A DNA stretch of 64,000 nucleotides. Source: Thalassospira sp. HF15. GTDB lineage: Bacteria; Pseudomonadota; Alphaproteobacteria; Rhodospirillales; Thalassospiraceae. Under the pieces are notes generated by a model, which was given only the letters and a program-made list of their open reading frames with translations, was not told the DNA's origin and made no database searches. The DNA is taken from the NCBI RefSeq assembly GCF_011806525.1, contig NZ_JAAVKI010000002.1:62001-126000 (forward strand). Reading direction: 5' to 3'. Positions 8,536-17,474 of the stretch are shown one piece after another. A program made the position numbers and the translations under genes. Each line of letters opens with the position of its first letter. Within the stretch, counting starts at the first letter, position 1.

Positions 8536-9021
8536 ATGGCGACCACGAAAGGCTCGAACACAACGGCCACGGATGCCGTCCCGTCCGCCGTAAAACTGAC
8601 CACCCTTTTTGGCGAACGGGAATTTGTCTGGGACAAGGCGATTTATTTCCCCGCCGGTCTCAAGGGCTTTCCGGATCATAACGTTTTCGCCCTGGCCAGC
8701 TTCCCGGGCGACAGCGGCAATGCCTTTCTTTTGATGCAGTGCCTGACCGAACCGGAACTGGCCTTTATCGTCGCGCCCTATAACCTTGAAAGCGATACGA
8801 TCCGCCCCGAACATCTTGAACAGGCCTTTGCCATTCACGGCATCAAAAAGGAAGATGGTGCGGTTTTGCTGATCGTGACCCTGCACAAACCTGATGACGG
8901 CCCGGTCAGCATGTCGGTCAATCTGCGCGCCCCAATCATTATTGATACGTCCCGCCAGGCAGCGTTCCAGCATCACTTGCCCGAAGCCGGTGGCTACTCG
9001 TTCCATCACACACTGGACTGA
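8536..9021 (+). CDS. fliW: flagellar assembly factor FliW family protein
   Basis: A 161-residue cytoplasmic protein. In the characterised family FliW binds both flagellin and the RNA regulator CsrA, linking flagellin levels to translation. Family features are IYFPAGLKGFPDHNVFALAS near residue 35, LLMQCLTEPELAFIVAPY near 65, and VNLRAPIIID near 130 followed by ..AAFQHHLP. The first 20 residues are a Ser/Thr/Ala-rich extension. It is preceded by AAGGGGGACGCA, a good ribosome site. It stands alone: no csrA or flagellar gene is adjacent in this window, which is unusual for this family. Confidence 0.75.
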   Translation: MATTKGSNTTATDAVPSAVKLTTLFGEREFVWDKAIYFPAGLKGFPDHNVFALASFPGDSGNAFLLMQCLTEPELAFIVAPYNLESDTIRPEHLEQAFAIHGIKKEDGAVLLIVTLHKPDDGPVSMSVNLRAPIIIDTSRQAAFQHHLPEAGGYSFHHTLD

Positions 9022-9201
9022 TCACGCTTTCAATTCGCGAGCCTATACACAACAAGCGCGGACAGCAGCGCTTGAGCCGCTCCTTTAATCCCCGACCATT
9101 CTTGAAATCGTCCCCATATGTCCTTGATCCCGCCACTTTTTCAAGCAAAGGTAGCGGTGTAAAAATAGGACCTTAGACGCCATCACAAAAAGGGATCGGG
9201 A

Positions 9202-10659
9202 ATGTCAGCAGCATTGCGTAATCGTTTCGCACTGGCCGCTTTGTTGGGCTCGGCGGTATTTTTCGGACCGGATATCGAACCTGCCCGCGCACAAAGCCCG
9301 TCGGTTGATTTGTCCGCGGATGACCGCACCAGCCTGCAACTCACCGTCTATCCCGGCAATCTGTCACTGATTGCCGAGAAACGCGATGCCGCCATCCCCG
9401 AGGGCCAAAGCACCCTTCGCATTGATGGCCTGCCGCGTACCATCATGAATGACTCCTTCCTGCTGGGCACCGCCAAGGACGCAGACCTTGTCTGGACGTC
9501 GTTGCGCAATCGCAGCAACGGATCAAACGCGATTGACGATTTGCTGCGCGACCAGATCGGCAAGTCTGTCACCATTCGCCGCGATGATGACCTGATCGAA
9601 GGAACACTGATCGCGGTCACTCATGTTGCGCTGATCGAGACTGATGCGGGGCTGGAACAGATTCCGCTTGATCAGGTGATTATTTCCGAACTGCCAGATG
9701 GCTTTACCACCCGCCCGACCCTTGATGCCGACATCATAAGCGGCACGACCCTTGATCATGTATCCATGGCTTACCTTCTGGACGGGATTGGCTGGAATAC
9801 GTCCTATACCGCTTATTATGATCGCGCGGAAAACAGCCTCAAGCTTACGGCAATTGCCAGGGTCATGAACGGATCGGGAAGCGATTACGAGAATGCGTCC
9901 TTGCGTCTGGTTGCCGGCGACCCCAACCGGGTTCAGCAGCCTCCGATGGTCAAGGCTGCACGTACTGAAATGATGATGTCTGCCATGGCCGATGGTGCGG
10001 TACCAGCAGCGGGCGCCCCGGATCGTGCAAGCTTTGAAAACCTGCATGTTTATGGTCCGTTTGACGGGCTTTCGATGCAGGATGGCGATACGGTGATATT
10101 GCCGTTGCTTGATCCGCAGGTTCTGCCGGTCAAACGCCACGCCATCTTTGCTGCATCAAGCAACGTCTACAACATGGGACAGAACGGCTCGGAAACCTTT
10201 ATGCGCCCGAACCTTGAAATCGAGATCACCAACGAAGGCGGCAAAGACACCAAAAGCCCGTGGCCCGATGGCATCGTGCGCATCTATGCCAAAACCCCGG
10301 CAGGTGATACCGGCTATCTTTCAGAAGACATGATTTCGCTCACCCCGGTTGGTCGTGATGCGACCCTGCGCTTGGGCAAAGCCAGCGACCTCACAGGTAC
10401 CCGCAATGTGACATCACTTGATCGCAAGGCACGCCCGAACCTGCCGGACGAAGTCAAAGCCGATCTGGAATGGACGATCAGCAACACCAGTGATCGCGCT
10501 GAAACCGTCACGATCCGCGAAAACCTGCCAACTGACTGGAAGGTGACCGCCGAAAGCCACAAGCACGAACGTCCACAACCCGGTCAGGTCAGCTGGGAAA
10601 TCGACGTTCCGGCAAATAGCGACGTCACCCTCACCTGGTCTGTGGCCAGCACCCGCTGA
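9202..10659 (+). CDS. DUF4139 domain-containing secreted protein
   Basis: A 485-residue protein with an N-terminal signal peptide (hydrophobic residues 9-22; cleavage probably after PARAQ near residue 31). The body is the beta-rich DUF4139 region: LQLTVYPGNLSLIAEKRD near residue 50, a mid-region MAYLLDGIGWNTSYTAYYD, and a C-terminal Ig-like strand pattern (VTIRENLPTDWKV, QVSWEIDVPANSDVTLTWSV). It belongs to a family of unknown function; periplasmic location is inferred from the signal peptide. It is single-gene and followed by a terminator. Confidence 0.85.
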   Translation: MSAALRNRFALAALLGSAVFFGPDIEPARAQSPSVDLSADDRTSLQLTVYPGNLSLIAEKRDAAIPEGQSTLRIDGLPRTIMNDSFLLGTAKDADLVWTSLRNRSNGSNAIDDLLRDQIGKSVTIRRDDDLIEGTLIAVTHVALIETDAGLEQIPLDQVIISELPDGFTTRPTLDADIISGTTLDHVSMAYLLDGIGWNTSYTAYYDRAENSLKLTAIARVMNGSGSDYENASLRLVAGDPNRVQQPPMVKAARTEMMMSAMADGAVPAAGAPDRASFENLHVYGPFDGLSMQDGDTVILPLLDPQVLPVKRHAIFAASSNVYNMGQNGSETFMRPNLEIEITNEGGKDTKSPWPDGIVRIYAKTPAGDTGYLSEDMISLTPVGRDATLRLGKASDLTGTRNVTSLDRKARPNLPDEVKADLEWTISNTSDRAETVTIRENLPTDWKVTAESHKHERPQPGQVSWEIDVPANSDVTLTWSVASTR

Positions 10660-10683
10660 TCATATCGACCCGACCAAGAACAC

Positions 10684-10722
10684 AAACGGCCGCAGGGATA
10701 GCTCCTTGTGGCCGTTTTGCTT
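10684..10722 (+). terminator. rho-independent terminator after the DUF4139 gene
   Basis: Stem AAACGGCCGCAGG paired imperfectly with CCTTGTGGCCGTTT, followed by TGCTTTGG, 25 bp beyond the stop codon and between two convergent genes. Confidence 0.6.
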
Positions 10723-10740
10723 TGGTGGGCTTGCCTCGCC

Positions 10741-11352
10741 TTAGCTTTTGCCACGCGCGCCATAAAACGCCTTGGCCAACGGCAAAAGCACCCCGGCGTC
10801 AGGCAACTGATCGGTCCGGCTGCACAGATCGGCATAGATACAAATCAGCTTGGTTAACAGAATGAACGCATCCTGATTGCGCATGCCCGCAAACGCACCA
10901 AGCACCTCAATCCCGTCACGGGCTGCATCGCTTGCCAGCTCAAGCTTCCCCGCCCCTTGCAGGGCCAGAACAAGGGCGGCCAGCGAGTACCCCAGGTCAA
11001 GCCGTTCGCGATCATCCTTGCGCCCGACGCAATTACGCAACCGGTCCTTGCGCAGTTCCACCGCCTGACAGGCAGCATCAACTGCCCATTCCCATTCCCC
11101 GGCCTCGATCTCAAGCGCAGCCCGGTTGTTCAGGCTAAGCGCCAAACCCGCCATCGCCGCATCACGCGCGGTTGGCAAATGGCGGGAAAAAATCGCGTCT
11201 GCGGCATCAAACATCTCCAATGCTGCGGCACGTTCTTCGGCGGCGTGATTACTGGCCATTTCAAGATACAGGCGCGCGACCGCAAGCGAATTGGGATCGG
11301 CCTTTTCAAGATAGGACAAGCGCAACGCAAATTCGTCCGTATTGTCCGTCAT
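10741..11352 (-). CDS. hypothetical TPR-like helical protein
   Basis: 203 residues, no signal peptide or membrane helix. The whole protein is Ala/Leu-rich amphipathic helices with a tetratricopeptide-like rhythm (AVARLYLEMASNHAAEERAA, LSLNNRAALEIEAGEWEWAV, GYSLAALVLALQGAGKLELA). The start at MTDNTDEF follows AGGATCAGG; the open frame extends 73 codons further upstream but runs back into the divergent gene's start and reads as non-coding there. No family recognised with confidence. Such proteins usually mediate protein contacts, but no partner is evident. Confidence 0.65.
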   Translation of the reverse strand: MTDNTDEFALRLSYLEKADPNSLAVARLYLEMASNHAAEERAAALEMFDAADAIFSRHLPTARDAAMAGLALSLNNRAALEIEAGEWEWAVDAACQAVELRKDRLRNCVGRKDDRERLDLGYSLAALVLALQGAGKLELASDAARDGIEVLGAFAGMRNQDAFILLTKLICIYADLCSRTDQLPDAGVLLPLAKAFYGARGKS

Positions 11353-11528
11353 CCTGATCCTGCCACCTCTTTTCCGCGCCAAAGGCCCAACTGGCCGTGC
11401 AGGGAAAAGACGTTTGGCAACCCCACCTTGTGAAGGACGGCCATTCGGGGATAAGCTGTTTGACTGTTGTCCAAAGATGCTAGACACATTGGTGTCTGCT
11501 TTGCCCCACAGCCCGGAAACAAGCCTGA

Positions 11529-12104
11529 ATGAGTACCCCCAACGAAACCTTGCGCGCCCTTTACGGCACATGGCGCCTTGCCCGTGGCGACGAACAAGGT
11601 CTTGGATTTTTTAACTTTTCGATCGATGGCTTTTGGCGCTCATTCCTGGCAGCCGCCATCGTGTTTCCGGCCTTTGCCTTTTTGCGCTGGAACGACATTT
11701 TTGACGCCCCAGAAGATTTCCCGGCAATGCGATATATGCTGGTCGAGGTCATTGCCTATGTCATCAAATGGGTCGCCTTTCCACTGATCATGTTCCACGT
11801 CATCCCGATGCTGGGCCGGGCGGAACGCTATATCGCTTTCATCACGGTCTATAACTGGGCAAGCGTCTTGCAGATGGGGCTGTATCTGGCCGCCTTGATG
11901 CTCGGGGTTTTGTTCCCCTCACTGGGTGCCGGTGGTTTTGTCTTTATCGCGGTGATCGCAACACTGGTTTATGGCGTCTATATCGCCAAGCTGACCCTGT
12001 CGGTGTCGATCCCGACCGCCAGTACCATTGTTCTGGCCGATTTCCTGTTGTCGCTGGTAATCACATCCATCGGTATCCGTCTGGCCGTCGGGCAGTTATT
12101 CTAG
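11529..12104 (+). CDS. hypothetical five-helix inner-membrane protein
   Basis: 191 residues. After about 30 polar residues there are hydrophobic helices at about 36-52, 70-92, 103-128, 134-154 and 163-187. It has no recognised catalytic motif and resembles small conserved membrane proteins seen widely in Rhodospirillales. It precedes the 2-hydroxyacid dehydrogenase by 47 bp and may share its transcript. Function unknown. Confidence 0.75.
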   Translation: MSTPNETLRALYGTWRLARGDEQGLGFFNFSIDGFWRSFLAAAIVFPAFAFLRWNDIFDAPEDFPAMRYMLVEVIAYVIKWVAFPLIMFHVIPMLGRAERYIAFITVYNWASVLQMGLYLAALMLGVLFPSLGAGGFVFIAVIATLVYGVYIAKLTLSVSIPTASTIVLADFLLSLVITSIGIRLAVGQLF

Positions 12105-12151
12105 GGGCATACAAACCTTAAAAACAAAATCGCTTCAGGGAGAAACACACC

Positions 12152-13108
12152 ATGAAACCCGTTCTTGCCGTCACCCGCCGACTGCCCGAAGCCGTTGCCA
12201 AGCGCGCCGCTGAAAGTTACGACATCCGCACCCAGGAAGACGACGATCCCCTGACCCGTGCCGAAATTCTGGCGCTTTGTCATGGCGCGGAAGCAGCACT
12301 TGTTTCGGTTGGTGATCCGATTGATGCTGAGTTCTTTGATCAACTGTCCGACAGTGTAAAAATCATCGCCACCTTCTCGGTCGGGACCGATCATATCGAT
12401 CTGGCCGCCGCCAAGAAAAAAGGCGTGATCATTGGCAACACCCCGGGCGTTCTGACAGATGCCACAGCTGATATTGCATGGCTCCTGATCCTGGGCGCTG
12501 CACGTCGTGCCAGCGAGGGCGAGGCAGAAGTCCGCAACGCCACATGGTCAAGCTGGCGTCCGACCCACTTAATGGGAACGCAGGTGACTGGCAAGAAATT
12601 GGGCATCGTTGGCATGGGCCGGATCGGGCAGGCGGTTGCCAAACGCGCACGCGGTTTTGATATGGATATCCATTATTACAATCGCCGCCAATTGCCCGCA
12701 GATCAGGAAATGGGCGCAACCTATCACGACAGCATCGATGGCCTTTTGCCCCATTGCGATTTCCTGTCGCTGCATTGCCCCTCGACCCCTGAAACACGCG
12801 GCATGGTCAATACCGACTTCATTTCAAAGCTTCCTGATGGCGCAATCATCGTCAACACCGCGCGCGGCGATGTGGTCAATGACCAGGATCTGATTGCCGC
12901 ACTTAAATCGGGCAAGCTGACCGCAGCCGGGCTGGATGTTTTTGCCGGTGAACCGAACATCGAACCGGCCTATCGCGATCTTAAAAACACTTTCCTGCTG
13001 CCGCATCTGGGATCGGCCACAGTCGAAACCCGCAATGCCATGGGCTTCCGCGCCCTTGATAACATCGATGCCTTTATCGCGGGCAAGGACGTGCCGTTTA
13101 CGGTCTGA
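12152..13108 (+). CDS. D-isomer-specific 2-hydroxyacid dehydrogenase (glyoxylate/hydroxypyruvate reductase type)
   Basis: A 318-residue oxidoreductase that reduces 2-keto acids to D-2-hydroxy acids. The Rossmann loop is GMGRIGQ (154-160) and the catalytic triad is present: Arg238 (NTARGD), Glu267 (FAGEPN) and His285 (LPHLGSAT). YYNRR at 176-180 after the second beta strand puts two Arg next to the coenzyme ribose, favouring NADPH as in glyoxylate/hydroxypyruvate reductases. The start has AGGGAGAAACACACC upstream. A strong terminator follows. The substrate is assigned by similarity of motifs only. Confidence 0.88.
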   Translation: MKPVLAVTRRLPEAVAKRAAESYDIRTQEDDDPLTRAEILALCHGAEAALVSVGDPIDAEFFDQLSDSVKIIATFSVGTDHIDLAAAKKKGVIIGNTPGVLTDATADIAWLLILGAARRASEGEAEVRNATWSSWRPTHLMGTQVTGKKLGIVGMGRIGQAVAKRARGFDMDIHYYNRRQLPADQEMGATYHDSIDGLLPHCDFLSLHCPSTPETRGMVNTDFISKLPDGAIIVNTARGDVVNDQDLIAALKSGKLTAAGLDVFAGEPNIEPAYRDLKNTFLLPHLGSATVETRNAMGFRALDNIDAFIAGKDVPFTV

Positions 13109-13132
13109 TCTGCGCAAGTCGGCACGCAAAAC

Positions 13133-13158
13133 AAAAGGCGCCAACTGGCGCCTTTTTT
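13133..13158. terminator. bidirectional terminator between convergent dehydrogenase and DivL-like genes
   Basis: AAAAGGCGCC-AACT-GGCGCCTTTT is a 10-bp perfect stem with T-runs on both strands, 25 bp after the dehydrogenase stop and 23 bp after the stop of the minus-strand gene. Confidence 0.85.
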
Positions 13159-13180
13159 CGTATCAGAACATGATCGGCTT

Positions 13181-15793
13181 TTAGCCGAGATCACTTTCCT
13201 CGCCGGCTGGCAGTATACAGGCGATTTCGCGGCCATCTCGGCTGATCTTCACGCGACCACCATGGATTTCGACCACGGCCCGCACCATTGCCATACCCAG
13301 CGCACGGCGGGCTGACGGGCTTTCCCCATCGCGCAGGCCTTCAAACAGCATCGGCTGCGGTGCTTCGTCCGATAGCGAGATCGAAATTTCGATGTCCTCA
13401 CCGCGCCGACGCGCAATCACAGAAACCTCGCTGCCTTCAGGGGCGGTGCGCAGCACATTGGTCACCAGAATAAACAGCGCCTGTTTAAGGCGGCGTTCAT
13501 CGGCCACCATCCAGCCGATCTGACGCGAACAATAAAGGCGCAGTGATACATTCAGTTCCGCCAAACGTGCGCGCGTCAGTGCTTCGAGTGATCGCAGCAA
13601 ACGCCGTGGGTCGACGGTATCAAGTTCAAGTGCGACCTGCCCCGATCCAAGGGTCGCCAGATCGCGCATGTCATCAACAAGGGCCAGCATGCTTTGTGCT
13701 TCGGTCCGAATGGTTTCAACCGACCGCGCGACATTGCCGGTCAGATGCGGGATCAAACGATCAGACTCGCCATTGATGTGATCAAGCGGTTTGGTCAGTT
13801 CGCGCGATACCGTCGAAATGAAGTCCGACTTCATCTGATCGGCGGTGCGCAAAGCCTCGTTACGTTCACGAAGCGCACGTTCGACCCGGATGGTGTCGGT
13901 GACATCGATATAGGACATCATCACCGCCCCGTCGGGCAGCGGCACGATGGCGAAATCAACAATCGAATTATCGGCCCGTTCCAAGCGGCCATTCATCGGT
14001 TCATGGTTGGTGATGCGCGCGACCATGCGGTTTTTGAATTTTTCCCAGTCGTCGCGTTCGCGCCAGTATTCCTTGGTTTTCTCGACCACATCGCCCAGAT
14101 GCGGGGAGGCATCCAGGAACATGCTTTCAAGCCCCCACAGATCGGCAAAACCGTGGTTGTAAAGGCGCAACCGGCCATCACCGCTGATCACGCCAACCGC
14201 CTCATGCAGGCTTTCAAGCGTCTCGCGCTGAACCGCAATCAGGGTGTTATAGGAGCTTTCCAGAACCAGCTTGTCAGTCACATCCTCATACACAAACATC
14301 AAACCGCCAAACGGATGCGGCGAAATGAACCGCCGCAGCGTCATGCCATTTGGCAGATGCATCAGGTCTTCTTCAGGTTTGAGAAGATCGGTGAAACGCT
14401 GGTTTTCGGTATTGCGGAACTGGGTAAAATCGGCAACTTCGGGCAGCTTGCGTTCATCGCGCAGGCGCCTGAGAACATCATCATGGGTCGGCTCGGTCCA
14501 CAGCCACTCGTCATCAAGGTCCCAAAGCTTGGTGAAGGCGGTGTTAAAGAAAATAAGCCCCTTGTCCCCGCCATAAACCGCAATCGCCGTACCCAGGTTT
14601 TCAAGCACCTCGGCATGGGCGCGGATATGGCGTGACAGATCAGACTGCAATTCTTCGACCGGGGTGCAATCAATCGCAAAGCCGATGAGGCCGTCTGGTT
14701 CATCCCCACCGCCAGCGGGCATTTCAGTAATGCGCAACAATTTGCGATCACCGCGAATGACGACATGAAAATCACGCGTCAGACTTTCACGATTGCGCTG
14801 AACCGATGCCGCCAAGGACCGTCCGTGATCGGGGATCACCCCGGCCCCGATTTCCGCCTGTGCCGCCAACGCATCTTCAATGCTGCCCTGTTCGACCGCA
14901 TCGGCATAGGCCATGTTGCAATCAATCAGGCGAAGCTCGCCATCCCGGCGCCAAACCGGAAACGGCAGGCTATCAAGCAACTGACGCAGATCCGATACTT
15001 CGTGTTTAAGCAGCTGGAAATCGCCAAACTGGCTTTCGCGTTCGCGTGAATGACGCGTTTCATCCCGGAACCACAAACCATGCGCCAGCACATCCGATGA
15101 CCGATCCTTGCGCGCCGCCATGCCCGTAACATGAAATTTGCGCTCATCAAGGGTGGTTACCCAAAGCTCAAACCGGTCATGCCCGGATTTAAGGTTCCGC
15201 ACGCGCTCTTTCAGCGCATCGGCATCGTCATCGCGCAATAGATCCAGCAGATCGGGAAACCGTCCATCCTGACCAAGCTGAAAGGCACGCTTGAGAGCCG
15301 GACTGGCCCCCTCGGCAAAGCCTTGTCGGCTCCAGTAGTAAACCGGGTCGGGACCGGCAAACAGAAGTTGGGTAAAAAGCTCGGTCTCACCGGCCAATTC
15401 ATGTTCGTGATCTTCGACTTCTTCAAGATGACGGCGCATACGCAACGACAATCGCCAGCCAACCCAACCGGCAATCGCCGCACCACCCGCTGCGGCTAAT
15501 CCAACCACCAGCCAATCACGATCACTGAGGCCAGCCAGGCTTCCGAAAATCGTTGCGCCAATGCCATCGGGTTGAGCGGTCTGGGCAGCACCTGCGCCCC
15601 CGTTTGCATCGGTGTTCAGGCGGAATTTTTCCTGGGCCTGTACCGTGCCGGACAGAATCAGCGCACCAACAATCGACCCTGCACGCAGCCAAAGGTCGGG
15701 ACGCGTCAAATCAGGCAGTCTGCGCAAAATCGCCACTGCCTTCTTGTCTGCTCCAACCTGTCTGGAAGCTTGCTCGGATGCTTGCCGTGTCAC
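13181..15793 (-). CDS. DivL-like PAS domain pseudo-histidine kinase
   Basis: 870 residues. Two hydrophobic stretches (about 34-53 and 93-112) anchor it to the membrane, followed by several PAS modules over residues about 130-640. The DHp helix reads DFISTVSRELTKPLDHI from residue 657: the phospho-acceptor His is replaced by Arg664 (codon CGC, plus-strand 13802-13804). The ATP-binding domain keeps the N-box Asn (ILVTN) but has lost the DxGxG loop (ISLSDEAPQP instead), and the second glycine loop is weak (RALGMAMV). Caulobacter DivL has Tyr at the same position and works as a regulator of the CckA-CtrA pathway rather than a conventional kinase. The neighbourhood (ahcY 3 kb away, PTS-ChvG/I beyond) matches the usual alphaproteobacterial locus of this family. 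Naming it a DivL orthologue is inference. Confidence 0.78.
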   Translation of the reverse strand: MTRQASEQASRQVGADKKAVAILRRLPDLTRPDLWLRAGSIVGALILSGTVQAQEKFRLNTDANGGAGAAQTAQPDGIGATIFGSLAGLSDRDWLVVGLAAAGGAAIAGWVGWRLSLRMRRHLEEVEDHEHELAGETELFTQLLFAGPDPVYYWSRQGFAEGASPALKRAFQLGQDGRFPDLLDLLRDDDADALKERVRNLKSGHDRFELWVTTLDERKFHVTGMAARKDRSSDVLAHGLWFRDETRHSRERESQFGDFQLLKHEVSDLRQLLDSLPFPVWRRDGELRLIDCNMAYADAVEQGSIEDALAAQAEIGAGVIPDHGRSLAASVQRNRESLTRDFHVVIRGDRKLLRITEMPAGGGDEPDGLIGFAIDCTPVEELQSDLSRHIRAHAEVLENLGTAIAVYGGDKGLIFFNTAFTKLWDLDDEWLWTEPTHDDVLRRLRDERKLPEVADFTQFRNTENQRFTDLLKPEEDLMHLPNGMTLRRFISPHPFGGLMFVYEDVTDKLVLESSYNTLIAVQRETLESLHEAVGVISGDGRLRLYNHGFADLWGLESMFLDASPHLGDVVEKTKEYWRERDDWEKFKNRMVARITNHEPMNGRLERADNSIVDFAIVPLPDGAVMMSYIDVTDTIRVERALRERNEALRTADQMKSDFISTVSRELTKPLDHINGESDRLIPHLTGNVARSVETIRTEAQSMLALVDDMRDLATLGSGQVALELDTVDPRRLLRSLEALTRARLAELNVSLRLYCSRQIGWMVADERRLKQALFILVTNVLRTAPEGSEVSVIARRRGEDIEISISLSDEAPQPMLFEGLRDGESPSARRALGMAMVRAVVEIHGGRVKISRDGREIACILPAGEESDLG

Positions 15794-16003
15794 GTGTTGT
15801 TAACCGTTTGTGTTTATGAGCTATTATTATGGTGAAAACGCGGTACTTTTACCACCGTTTCGCATCATCGCGGCAACAGCCTTGTCTGATGGCGTGTTCC
15901 ATAGAGAAATCTTGCGGAAAAACCGCGATGACATGGCTTTTGAATCGGGCTATGTGTGCGGGACCACTTTAACAACAGACAAGACGTACCCGTCATTTCC
16001 AAG

Positions 16004-17260
16004 ATGAGCCCAAAACCGCAGCTAGATCTTTTTGCACCGCGCGCCGAGGCACGACCTGCTGCGCCACAAAAGGACTCTGCCGCGCTCAAGGCAGCTGCAA
16101 AGCCCAAACCGGAAATCGGCGATCTGTTTGACACCAATTTCAATGCCGATGACATCGCCGAATGGGAACTGCTTTTTCGCGATGTGCCGCAATATAACTA
16201 CCATTTCAAACGCGCCCAGATCGCCTCGGCCTTTGACCGGCCCTTGCACAAAAAACTGATCGCATCACCCGCGTTTGAACGGTTGCGCGAAATCTCGTTT
16301 CTCGGCGCCATCGACTATCTGTTCCATCCCAATGGACGTCCGGCCAATATCCGTCATTCGCGTTATGACCACACCATCGGTGTGGCCCTGCTGTCGCAAC
16401 GCTATTGCCGTTTGATGGGGCTATCGGATGCAGATTGCGATCTGCTGGGGGCAGCGGCCCTGTTGCATGATATCGGCCATGGCCCGTTTTCGCACACGCT
16501 GGAACCGGAATTTGCCCGCCGCTTTAACCGCAACCACCATCAACTGACCAATCAGATCATCACCGGTGAAGTTGCGCTGGACCTGTCGGTCAATCATCTG
16601 CTGGTCAAGCATGGGGTCGACCCGGACGAAGTCATCGCGCTTTTATCCAAAAAGTCCGATCACCCGCATGCCGCCCTTTTTTCCGGCCCGGTCAATATCG
16701 ACACGCTGGAAGGCATCAGCCGCACCAAAACCTACGTCCATCCCAATCATGTGCATTGCCATCCGCGCCTGTTGCTCGAAGCTGCGGTCAAACTGGACGC
16801 AGAGTCGCTTAAGCGCTTGGACAAGTTCTGGCAGCTCAAGGAAGACATCTATCGCAATTTCATCTTTGGTCCGATGTGTTTTGCCACCGACCATCTGTGC
16901 CGCGAATTTGTTGTCAAAAACGCGCCGGACTTTGCCGCCGATGATTTCCTGCTGACCGAAAAGGCATTCTTGAACAGCCATCCGGCGTTCAAGAAATTCC
17001 TGCACAGTCTGAAAAACCGCATCGAACTCGATGGCGTTGCCGACGCGGTTGACCATCAAATCAGCGCATCGGCCAGCACCCTTGACCTGCACGAGGCCAA
17101 AGTCCCGCGTCGTGAATTTCATATCAACACCGATGTCGAAGTCCGCTGCTTTGCTGATCTGTCCAAACGCTATTACGAGGAAAAGCATTCCTTCCTGCGC
17201 CGTGTCGGCAGCCTGACCGATCCGGCCCAACAAGCAGCTGCGGCAAGTCTGTTTGACTGA
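16004..17260 (+). CDS. HD domain phosphohydrolase
   Basis: 418 residues. The HD motif is complete: first His in RHSRYDHTIG (His123), HD pair in LLHDIGHGPFSH (His155, Asp156) and a later Asp in the helical core, the pattern of metal-dependent (d)NTPase-like HD enzymes related to SpoOHE/dGTPase. The first 45 residues are polar and probably flexible. The start at MSPKPQ is one choice; a GTG 16 codons upstream is in frame and neither has a clear ribosome site. The nucleotidyltransferase gene follows on the same strand. The substrate is unknown. Confidence 0.8.
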   Translation: MSPKPQLDLFAPRAEARPAAPQKDSAALKAAAKPKPEIGDLFDTNFNADDIAEWELLFRDVPQYNYHFKRAQIASAFDRPLHKKLIASPAFERLREISFLGAIDYLFHPNGRPANIRHSRYDHTIGVALLSQRYCRLMGLSDADCDLLGAAALLHDIGHGPFSHTLEPEFARRFNRNHHQLTNQIITGEVALDLSVNHLLVKHGVDPDEVIALLSKKSDHPHAALFSGPVNIDTLEGISRTKTYVHPNHVHCHPRLLLEAAVKLDAESLKRLDKFWQLKEDIYRNFIFGPMCFATDHLCREFVVKNAPDFAADDFLLTEKAFLNSHPAFKKFLHSLKNRIELDGVADAVDHQISASASTLDLHEAKVPRREFHINTDVEVRCFADLSKRYYEEKHSFLRRVGSLTDPAQQAAAASLFD

Positions 17261-17474
17261 CAAAACCGCGTCAGGCACGACTGCAACTTTGGTCCGGATG
17301 GCACTAACAACCGGATTTTCGCGATACTCAACCAGAAACTGATAAACGCCCTTTTAATCTTTAAAGTATAGGGAATGATCAGTTCGGGCCGTTTTCAACG
17401 AGTCGCAGCAAGGAACTAATCCGATCCTGTTACCGCAAACCATCGCAACCAATCAGCACTACTCGGCCACCCGT

